From NCBI GenBank assembly GCA_033398695.1, contig CM065810.1:139777215-139841214 (forward strand): a stretch of 64,000 bases of DNA, read 5' to 3'. Of the stretch, positions 55,830 through 64,000 are shown one piece after another (within the stretch, counting starts at the first letter, position 1; every line of letters starts with the position of its first letter). Position numbers and translations under genes: made by a program. The DNA comes from Orobanche coerulescens. Taxonomy: Eukaryota > Streptophyta > Magnoliopsida > Lamiales > Orobanchaceae. The notes beneath the pieces are model-generated. The model was not told the origin of the DNA, searched no databases, and saw nothing but the letters and a program-made list of their open reading frames with translations.

Positions 55830-56971
55830 TGTTGACCACTAAGTATACTGGATACAACTTGGAAAGTGTTTTAAACAACAAGCTGTACTGATTTAAATCT
55901 GAGTGCATAGCGGAAGTCTTAAATACAGTAAGTTGCTATAGATACAGCAACTCGATATGCAGAGTATACTTAAATAATCACAGTAATTAAAACAATAAAA
56001 ACAGAAGGTAAATAACACAGTATTTAAAGTGGTTTGAGGTAAACCCCTCTACGTCCATTGGTCCTCCACACAGGAGTAAAAAGTTTATTATAATTACTGC
56101 GTACACAACTACGTAATTATAACCAAACCTAATCAATATATTATTCACACAGATTGATATAGTGATCTTAGCTTTCAACCGTTCACACAGATTGGTTTGA
56201 GCTAACACTTTGACTGGCTTCTTCACACACAGTTCTAAAGCTTCGTCTTCTTCGATGCAATACAGGGTTGAACAACAGCTATGACTTTCTGGGCTATAAG
56301 CTGATGATGTGTTGTTCAAAGATTTTGAGCACTGTATATCTCTTTATATCTGAATAGCAGAAAGCTTGGGGAGATATGTTTTGCTCTGAATATTTCTTTG
56401 TAAGCTTGATCGTTTGTAAGTCGTTCAGCTCAGTGGATTTTCAGTTGTTCAGTAGTTGTGTCTAATGATCTTCAAACTCTGGAGATATATATAGTCTCTG
56501 AAATATATCCGTTTGAAATCTATCCGTTGGGCAAGATTCTGTGACAACAGACTTTTGACTGAGATCCGGATATTGCGGGATTGTGAAGATCTTCTGACTT
56601 ACAGTATTTAAATACTTTATCCTTTAGTATTTAAATATTTCTTTATCAACACGACTTGACTTCTAGCGAATACTGAAGATTCCTTCTTGTCCTGGTGAGA
56701 GCTGTATGGAAGTATCACTGTATTGACGATTCGAAACAGCTTCCATACTTTAGCTTTGCGGGACTCTGCTGTATGATCAATATGCTAGATCTCCGAAAGG
56801 TTTTCGATACAGGTTGACACTATTGATTTGCGTTTCGATACAGTTTGCTTACTGTATGCTAGATTGGCATATTTGTCAAAACATAATGACACTACGATCG
56901 ATACAGGGCAGCATCGATACAGTGATTTGTTGTGATAAACAATACCCGGTATCGAAATTGTTGGGACAACA
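55830..56971 (-). repeat. 5' LTR of the SIRE element (1142 bp, altered end)
   Basis: Partner of 44690-45933. It lacks about 76 bp after 'cttcgatgcaa', has the 32 bp segment 56934-56965 inverted, and lacks the last 28 bp (45906-45933 of the other copy), so it ends GGGACAACA directly at CTATT. Confidence 0.85.
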
Positions 56972-56976
56972 CTATT

Positions 56977-57540
56977 GATTAAGGTAAGGCTGGATTAGCT
57001 TTCAAGCAGTCTGAAAGCATGACTTCCGAGAATCTGATTGGCTCTTTTTTTTTATTTCAACCTTTCTCTCTCTTTTTTACCTTTTTTTTTAACTTTCTAC
57101 CGTAAACAAAATATGGATCTATCTCCTTAATATCATGCACATGGTCCTTGGAATATTGGTTTTTTTTTAATGGAAGTCAACTAAAACTAAAACCTTCAAA
57201 TGAATTAAAAAAAATGAGCAATGATTATGCTAAAAAAATTACCAGGACTTTGTGCTTCTTTGTTTCAATAAGTCTGTTACTATGGATCTGAAAGTTTCCA
57301 CGGATCTGTACGGCGAAACTCTTGTCTGTAGTAAGTCAATCTGCACAATCATAATCTAGAGAATTGAATATACTGATTGGTGGCGGAGGAGGCCGTAACC
57401 ATGACGATGGCGCATGCATAAATGGTGATGGATGTATTCTTTGAGCTTTTGTCCTGAATCCTCATCCTCCCGACCTTTCTTCTTCAATTCGGAAAACAGA
57501 GAAAACAGATCTCTTTCCTTTTGATATAACACTGTGTATG

Positions 57541-57573
<33 letters not shown>

Positions 57574-57703
57574 ACACTGATGGAGAGAGAAAGTAAAGTA
57601 TTTGTAATAATTAGATTTTTGATACAGAGGATCATCTGTAAGATGCAACTGTAGAGCATACTCTCGTCATATTACTCATTTGGTTAGAATCGTGCTGATA
57701 ACG
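56977..57703 (-). mobile_element. 5' leader of element 3 (minus strand)
   Basis: Between the SIRE insertion and the right LTR of element 3. It contains the PBS-like CGTTATCAGCACG next to 57704 (minus strand), a (TA)n run (57549-57572) and poly-T stretches. No Gag is seen; an open frame through the TA repeat is an artefact. Confidence 0.5.
57549..57572. repeat. (AT)n microsatellite
   Basis: About twelve AT units in the leader of element 3. Confidence 0.85.
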
Positions 57704-57906
57704 TGTTATAAATCGAAATAATAGAGAGATAAATTAGAGAATGATTCTCAGGTATATTTTTCATTAATAACTGAAGTCCTATTTATAGGAAAACTTCAGA
57801 TGGCACAATCGTAATTACGTACTTACATCAAGGGGAATAATAGTCATTCACACTATATAAAAACAAAGGGGTAATTGAAACGTCACTTTCGTGTTATATT
57901 ATAACA
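57704..57906 (-). repeat. Right (5') LTR of element 3
   Basis: 203 bp, partner of 38893-39095; followed by GATAC (57907-57911). Confidence 0.85.
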
Positions 57907-57910
57907 GATA

Positions 57911-60460
57911 CAATATTCCTGAAGAATATTGATTTGTTACTTATAAATATAATAGCATAATTAAATCATTATGCTCATGATGTAGCATGATATTATCCCT
58001 GAAGGAAAATATAACTTATATCTCAAATAAAAAATATTGATATGATTTGAGAATATTCTCTATCGAGATTGTACAAGATATGATATACTCCACAATCATG
58101 ATCCCACTGTGCTCCAATGGTAGCAAGATTAGTGAATGGTCGAATATATTCCTATCAAGTTGTTCCTGGAAGTGAACAATGTTAAATTAAAAGCTTCATT
58201 ATTACATGGCTCAAATTTTATCTCCCGAAGTAGATAAAATTTAGAGTTTAACCTTGTAGGGGATAATTATTTATAAATTTTATCTCGTGGAGTTGATATA
58301 TCAACTGTTAATGATAAGGACACGAAAATGATAATCTTTAGATTATATGTCAATATCTAATCTTATATATTGTGTAGTTTAATATTTTATTATCTCGTAT
58401 GATATATTGTGAGTTTTTGTCAATATAAGATATGATGTCATACCTGAAGTATGATTTGAATTGATCGTTGCTATATGTGATAAAAGGTTCAAATATCCTG
58501 AAGATATTTGTATCATTCAAATTCTTGGCTTATCTTATTTCTTCTTTTTGTGAATAGTAGTCATGATTTATTGTCTCATCAAAGTGCAAATATGCATAAT
58601 ATCTTTCGAATGATACTTTTCGTATGAGAAAAAAAGGTAGTACTAAATTTATTGACAGTTCCTGAAGAACTACTAAATTCCTTCCTACAGGGTCGAAGAT
58701 TATGCACTATTATCTTCTAAGTATCGATAAATCTATGGATTTCTAAACTATCGCTTGAAATATGTATGATTCCGCGATAACAAGTGAGACAAATGACATA
58801 TACAATTTTTGAAAAAAATAAATAAATTAGTATTAGATAAAATATCAATGTAAATGACGTATAAAATTCACCACTTATTAGATCAGAAGTCTACTAATCC
58901 CAATACTTTCATATTTACATGTTTAAATTTACGTGTTTGGTGTTAAAGTTTATTTATATTATTTTTATATTTTATTTAACTATATATATATATTTATTTA
59001 CGATATATATCCTGAAGATATATTAATAAAAATTCACATATATTGTATGATAAATATCACAAATTACTAGTAAATATCGTGAAGTACATTTATACACTTA
59101 AAATTATATTATTTTGAGTTGACTATTTTTCATCAACATCTTATAAATGTTGGATTAATTGCATAATAATTATTGCACTTTCTTCTGGAAGAAGAGTAAT
59201 AACGATAGTTATTACATATTATATTGATGATAATACTTGTATCATTGATATAAAATTATTTGTAATAATTCTTTTTATATATTACATTAATATATTTTCA
59301 TGATTTCCTGAAGAAATATGAATTTGTAATTTTAATAATCCAGAAGATTATTAAAAAAGAAATTGTTGATATTCTTGATAAAACACAACGATATATAGTC
59401 ATATTTTTATGACAGTATTTATGATAAACACATCAATTAAAGTTAATATTCCTGGAGAATATGAAACCAAAAAAGACATTATTTTGAATATTTTCTATAT
59501 GGCCTTGTGTTACTAAATTGCTTTTATTATTACCATATTGATATAAATTGTTGCTCATGACATTGCACAATTAATACTTTTAATTAATATTTGCATACTC
59601 TTTAGAGTAATTTATATTTTGGGTGTTATATGCTTATAAATTGTTGCTCCCAAGGTAGCATAATTGATACTTTTGAAGAATATCACATACTCCTTATGAG
59701 TACTTCATATTTTCGACAATATATGATTATCTTTGATTTAAATTGTTGCTCCTGAGTTAGCACAATTAATATTCTTGAAGAAAAATACATGCTCATGGTG
59801 AGCAATTTACATTTGAAGTTGCATGTATTTATTCAAATGAAAAATACATAACTTTGTCATATTGATTTCTTCAATTTCTACTTGAGGAATGGAAAGACAA
59901 TCCCCGAAGTATTGGTATAATTTCATATGGCAATATTCTTATTATCGGCTCTAAAAGGAGCTTTATTCAATGAGTATCGAAATAATTATAAGCGATATAT
60001 ATTTTATCTAATGATCATATTGCGATAAATTTTAAATTCAAGTATCCATATCAAAGACACAATATTTGGGTCACCCCCTCTGTTATTAGTGCACCTCCTG
60101 AAGAGGATTGATTTTATAATCCAATTCCAACTATCTCCGACATTAGGGGGAGATATGAAAATCGAAAAATTCTCGTTGGGTTGGATATTTAAATTTACGC
60201 ACTATGAACTCGAAGTTCAACAAGTTATTAATTGCCAAAGGAGTGATGAAATCTCATATACCAGTTGTATATGTACCATAAAGAATTAAAGTCGAATGTA
60301 TAAGAAATATATTTGTTGATACTCCTCGACGCCAGAAGCGTGAGAGACGTATTCTTTATTGGTATTAAAGATAAAATCCACAGAAAACAAATAGATTAAA
60401 CTATAACATCACTTCAAAAACCTCCTGAAGAAGATCGTCTCGAAGACGAGAATCTCAATA
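57911..60460 (+). repeat. Array of short inverted repeats with a CTGAA-like loop in copia-like element 2
   Basis: At least fifteen short palindromes with different stems share a five- to eight-base centre near CTGAA: CAATATTC-CTGAA-GAATATTG (57911-57931), 11 bp stem AAATTTTATCT around CCCGAAGT (58213-58242), TCATAC-CTGAA-GTATGA (58438-58454), CAAATATC-CTGAA-GATATTTG (58490-58510), AGTTC-CTGAA-GAACT (58657-58671), ATATATC-CTGAA-GATATAT (59005-59023), ATTTC-CTGAA-GAAAT (59303-59317), 11 bp stem TTTTAATAATC around CAGAA (59330-59356), ATATTC-CTGGA-GAATAT (59446-59462). They occupy the place where gag to integrase would be expected. No frame is open. Confidence 0.75.
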
Positions 60461-61640
60461 CCTTAATTTGCACGTGCACTAAATAATTACAGTATTGAGA
60501 TTATGGAACGACCAAATCAAATGTTATGGGAAATGTTGAATATTTGATTTTGTTGAAGTTGTCATGAACTTTGTGAATATGGGAGAATTGTTTATAAGAA
60601 TGATAGTTGTCGGCAACACTTTGTGTCTCAATAATTGCTAGTGGAGTGCCTGAAACACTAAATAAAATATAAGCAATTGAGACAGAGCTTAACTCATAAA
60701 ATAAATAAAGTGGTGAAAGATAAGCGAGATTAGCATATCAAGGGTTTAAGCACATACCCAAAACATATTCTCCCGTTGGCACTACATTTCGTTATTTAAT
60801 ATACATATGATAATTATTATGAATATAGATATTCAATTAGTGACGTCATCACCACATTTTTCTATGGGTCATTGGACGCGAATATCTATATGAAAGTCCC
60901 TGACGGACTTGAGGTTCCTAAAGTAATATGAACACGAAATTCGCAATACGTACTATTTTGAGTTATAAATATTTATACCTTTTGAAATAGTCTGGTGGAT
61001 CAACCGACTAAGTGAATTCCTCCTGAAGGGGATATATGTGAATTATTTGAATTCATGTCTAAAGACAAGTTCAAAATGGAAAACTTAGACAAAACTAAGT
61101 ATTAGTATTGTCTTGACATATAGATCGAGCATATATGATGGAAAATTTTTATCCATTTAGCTACCTAAAGGTTGTCTTACCACTTGAGGTGGATACTGAC
61201 TCATATAGATCTCAAGAAGATAACAAAGATATAAGAGGACCAGAAGTTCCGTACTTGTATGCTATTGAAGCATTATATTATCAGGCCTGATATACAATTT
61301 GAAGTTAACATGCTAGCAAAATTTAATATTTCTCCAAGAAGGAGAATGTGGAATAGTGTTAACCATAGTGGTCTTTTACATGAAAGAGATCGAGATTCAA
61401 TATTGGCGGCTATTAAGGTATTATGATCTCATATTTTTTCTCATACTGCCTATTTATTATGATGAGAAATATTCTCCATTTATGTGTTGCATATAATGTT
61501 TGGGCAAGTAAGATGAAATTTATTTCGACATGAGCTTCAGAAGAGCAATAATGATAATCTAGCAGATTTATTCACTAAATCTCTCCATGTCTGAAAATTA
61601 TATTCATGGTATTGGAGTGCAAGATTGTTATCTTGAGGGA
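60085..61640 (+). pseudogene. Decayed RT/RNase H region of copia-like element 2
   Basis: Between many stops, short runs of a copia polyprotein can be read on the plus strand in changing frames: 'YMKVPDGLEVPKV' (about 60885-60930), 'PPEED', 'YRSQEDNKDIRGPEVPYLYA' (61201-61262) and the RNase H end 'DNLADLFTKSLHV' (61551-61592). The order and spacing fit RT, connection and RNase H with internal deletions. It is non-functional, and shows that element 2 was once an autonomous copia-type element or derives from one. Confidence 0.7.
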
Positions 61641-61716
61641 GAGAAGTGATAACTTTTAAATTAACTTGAAGATTATGTCAACCCTGGAGGTCAAAAGGTC
61701 CTGAAGACCAAATGGT

Positions 61717-62170
61717 TGTACTCTTTTTCCCTTTCTAAGTTTTTTTCCACCGGGTTTTCTTAGTTAAGGTTTTTAACGAGGCAACCAATGCAACACATGA
61801 GCAAATTTATACTATGTACTCTTTTTCTCTATCGATTTTTTCCCACAGGATTTTTCCGAAGGAGTTTTGATGAGGCATGAACATCATAATATTCAAGAGG
61901 AAGTATTGTATGAAGACGATATCACTTGTATCTCAAACATATATACATCAAATATTCACTTAAGTTATTAGTCGGCGAACTTATTCACAAAGGCGTTGCC
62001 GACATCAACATTCAGAAGACTAGTACACAAGATCGGAATGCGTCAACTCAAAGATCTTATGTAATCGATTTCAGGGGGAGTAGATGTACTCTTTTTCCTT
62101 CGATCGGGTTTTTTCCCACTGAGTTTTCCCGACAAGATTTTAATGAGGCAGCATGTATTAAAGGTCATTC
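61717..62170 (+). repeat. Reiterated 3' motif of copia-like element 2
   Basis: Three copies of 'gtactctttttc(c/t)...ttttttcccac(c/t)gggttttc...ga(c/t)gaggca' begin near 61719, 61837 and 62085, just before the polypurine tract (62171-62179). The same motif appears in elements 1 and 3. Confidence 0.65.
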
Positions 62171-62179
62171 AAGGGGAAG

Positions 62180-62333
62180 TGTTGTAATTAATGTATTTAA
62201 TAATGAATGACCTTTATACCCCTGAAACCCTAGATGTGTACCTATAAATAAATGATGTTGGCTCTCATAAGAATACACACACATTATTCTTCTTCTCTTC
62301 CAATTTCTCTCTTTTTCTCACAAGTTTATAACA
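62180..62333 (+). repeat. Right LTR of copia-like element 2
   Basis: 154 bp, partner of 37902-38045; preceded by AAGGGGAAG and followed by GAAAT (62334-62338). Confidence 0.85.
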
Positions 62334-62338
62334 GAAAT

Positions 62339-63100
62339 ATCTTTTAAATATGTGCAAGTGAAAATTAGCATACGTACTAATTGGAGAAGTACATTATTTT
62401 ATGCTCTCTCTCAATTTTTTAATTTATTGTTGTTTCATATTTGCAGTTGCACAAAATCAAAAGATATATTTTTCCATTACGATTATTTTCATTCGATGTG
62501 GATTTATCATATTGGAGATGGAATGGTGAATTAGGGAGCCAGATACGGTTTACCCCTGATAGGTAAGTTGATGGACTAGGAATATGATGTGTAGATGCCT
62601 TAGATTCAATTTTTTATTTTTGAGATGCCATTTTGTATTAATTTATTATGCTATGTATTATTTGTGTTGAATGAATAAGATTATGTTAAAGTTTACAAGA
62701 ATTGGATTGTTTAAGTATTGATTGTGTAATTGTCCTAAAAATAGATAAAAATTTTCATTTAGTAGATGCTTTGAGGATATGTCTACTAATGTATATATTG
62801 GAGGTCTTCCCATACAGCACAAGAATGGAAGGGGGTATCAATGATAATAATAATAATAATAATAATAATAAGCAGAGTGGTTCAACAATAAATTTTGCAT
62901 ACAAATTTGTATTTCGAATTATTTAAATTATTATTATTTGCATACATGAATTTTTCGCCGAGTTATTATATCCACAACATGATGCATAGTGCAATATACA
63001 TATCAATTGTGTTATTAATATAATCACAATTAATATATAATATTATTATAATTACAGTATATCATAATTATAATAAAAATATAGCACATCAATTCATTAT
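62339..63100. other. AT-rich DNA right of copia-like element 2
   Basis: No gene is recognised. It contains an (ATA)n microsatellite at 62844-62871 and AT-rich sequence with stops in all frames. Confidence 0.5.
62844..62871. repeat. (ATA)n microsatellite
   Basis: About nine ATA units. Confidence 0.85.
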
Positions 63101-63605
63101 TTTTTGGTAGAAAAAAGGCAATGCTCGTTACAAGAGAACTCTATTAACGTTCATAGGAGATTCCTACAACATCATGTAAAAGCCAAATGCTAACGTCTTC
63201 AGGCGGAGAAGCTAAAATATGTACACCTCTAGAGAAGGAGAAGCATAATGTGATAAAAAATCAGCATTATAGTTACCCTCCGATGAATATGAGAGACATC
63301 CACCGTGTCAAAGCTGTGAAGATCCTCTCGAATACCCTCCACCAAAGAGCGACACAGAGCATTAAGCATATGTTCTCCATTCACCATTGCAACTGCTGTC
63401 AAATTATCACTTTCTACTTGAAGTGATTTATCCCTAAGAACAACGCATAACGAATACCATATAACATGCACCATACCTCTGCTTGTAGGATTGAGCAGCC
63501 CCAATATTACCTACAAAACCACCTCTCCAAACACCACAAGAATCCCTCAATACCCCACTTCCAAACGCATGGGCAGTCCCTTCACACAACGAGGCATCAA
63601 TATTC
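63101..63605 (-). pseudogene. LINE fragment: RNase H-like (RVT_3) domain, 5'-truncated
   Basis: Read on the minus strand from about 63605: 'IDASLCEGTAHAFGSGVLRD', 'GVWRGGFVGNIGAAQS', then after a frame change 'LRDKSLQVESDNLTAVAMVN', and finally 'DVSHIHR'. This is the pattern of the RNase H-like domain at the C-terminus of plant LINE ORF2, comparable to 23480-23820. The upstream RT is absent, so it is a 5'-truncated copy; the A-rich end on the minus strand lies near 63100. Confidence 0.65.
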
Positions 63606-63764
63606 AATTATAACTATAATTATAAATGACGTACATCATATTGTACGATATAATTTTTCGTTTTTCTTACGCCGAAATATTTGCAGAAGATTCCCACGGT
63701 TACGCGCTATTCCTACTCATTAACCGCGGGCTAACCTGTTCATCTACCAACAAACTTATATTAT

Positions 63765-64000
63765 TTTTTTAATTTTTCTTTTTGTTGAGGGAGTGAGCTC
63801 TCCCCCCACAGGACAGTTGGCCCAGTCGCACGGGAGATAAACGAGGATGTGTCACAATGGCCAGAATCGGCGAGAGGGCCGCGTCTGACTCCTGTACAAC
63901 CCCATCAAGATGAAAAGCTGCATGCGAGAATAGAACCACGGTTGTCGGGATGATATCCCACGTCGTCATCTCAACCTTAAACCACTAAGCTATGTCGCTG
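63765..64000 (-). mobile_element. tRNA-derived SINE at the window edge
   Basis: On the minus strand the first ~80 bp contain an A-box-like TAGCTTAGTGG (about 63982-63992) and a B-box-like GGTTCTATTC (about 63930-63939), spaced as in a tRNA-type internal pol III promoter; the body ends in an A-rich tail (aacaaaaagaaaaattaaaa, about 63790-63770). The 5' end may lie a few bases outside the window. It belongs to a different family from the GTT-tailed SINEs in the isomerase gene. Confidence 0.6.

Larger units (their letters stand above)
44690..56971 (-). mobile_element. SIRE/Maximus-type Ty1/copia element, minus strand (12.3 kb, rearranged 5' end)
   Basis: LTRs at 44690-45933 and 55830-56971 begin TGTTGG/TGTTGA and end in AACA on the plus strand, with CTATT at 44685-44689 and at 56972-56976. 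In the minus sense a polypurine tract (gtcaaaacgggggaaat, 45950-45934) precedes the 3' LTR, as in SIRE elements. Gene order on the minus strand is gag (partial), protease, integrase, RT, RNase H and an env-like ORF, the SIRE arrangement. The PBS, leader and Gag N-terminus are missing: between the 5' LTR and gag lies a copy of flanking element-3 DNA (54901-55829). Confidence 0.88.
38893..57906 (-). mobile_element. Copia-like non-autonomous LTR element 3, minus strand, nested (19.0 kb with insertion)
   Basis: LTRs of 203 bp at 38893-39095 and 57704-57906 (TGTTATAAA ... TATTATAACA) are nearly identical. The flanks GTTAC and GATAC differ at one base, compatible with an aged 5 bp duplication. On the minus strand a PBS-like CGTTATCAGCACG lies next to the right LTR and a purine-rich tract (complement of ctcccccttga, 39096 on) next to the left one, so transcription runs leftward. 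The interior without the SIRE insertion is about 6.5 kb and shows no gag or pol; it carries a plus-strand gene pair (41157-43267). Confidence 0.82.
37902..62333 (+). mobile_element. Copia-like LTR retrotransposon 2 with nested insertions (24.4 kb)
   Basis: Short LTRs of 144 bp (37902-38045) and 154 bp (62180-62333), both TGTTGTAATTAATGTAT ... AGTTTATAACA, are flanked by the 5 bp repeat GAAAT (37897-37901, 62334-62338). A PBS-like TGTTATCAGCACG follows the left LTR, and a polypurine tract AAGGGGAAG (62171-62179) precedes the right one. Its own interior is 38046-38892 plus 57912-62179, about 5.1 kb, with a decayed RT/RNase H region at the 3' side. Copia-like element 3 is inserted in it. Confidence 0.88.

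Noticed and set aside
63960..64000. Plain tRNA gene on the minus strand
   Set aside because: The cloverleaf is not complete and the sequence runs on into a SINE body with an A-rich tail.

Overview
The window looks like gene-poor, transposon-dense nuclear DNA of a flowering plant, probably a eudicot; I cannot name the species. The evidence is one intron-rich plant housekeeping gene, AT-rich introns, and plant lineages of Ty3/gypsy, Ty1/copia (SIRE type), LINE, Mutator-like, Stowaway-like, hAT-like and SINE elements.

Layout. 1-4936 is the 3' part of a Ty3/gypsy element whose coding region is gone: a non-coding interior, a polypurine tract and a 2.66 kb LTR. Its LTR cuts into a decayed Tat/Ogre-like remnant (4937-about 9300) that holds a plus-strand extra ORF with introns, a ~260 bp tandem array and an antisense gag fragment. 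Two Mutator-like elements with TIRs and 9-10 bp target duplications stand back to back at 9932-11034 and 11049-13375. The one apparently functional host gene follows at 13772-18516: methylthioribose-1-phosphate isomerase (methionine salvage), in nine exons, with two SINEs in opposite orientation, a Stowaway-like MITE and long microsatellites in its introns.

19299-36433 is a copia-like element with ~240 bp LTRs and a 5 bp duplication (ACCCC). A decayed antisense LINE is nested inside it (22964 to about 32770), and a 2.1 kb solo gypsy LTR (30497-32613, duplication TGAGG) sits in the LINE 5' end. 37902-62333 is a second copia-like element (LTRs 144 and 154 bp, duplication GAAAT). It contains a third, minus-strand element (38893-57906, 203 bp LTRs). 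That one carries a plus-strand gene pair and is itself interrupted by a SIRE-type copia element (44690-56971, duplication CTATT) with gag, protease, integrase, RT, RNase H and a large env-like ORF, all broken. The right edge has a LINE RNase H fragment and a tRNA-derived SINE.

The points most worth a second look are: (1) arrays of short perfect inverted repeats with different stems around a shared CTGAA-like loop in the second and third copia-like elements; (2) a two-gene antisense cargo (flexivirus-type Cys-rich protein plus LOG-like phosphoribohydrolase) inside a non-autonomous retroelement; (3) a SINE that duplicated the 3' splice site of exon 5 of the isomerase gene, paired with an inverted SINE two exons downstream; (4) a SIRE element whose 5' end is best explained by tandem duplication followed by LTR-LTR deletion, with a 32 bp inversion at one LTR end.
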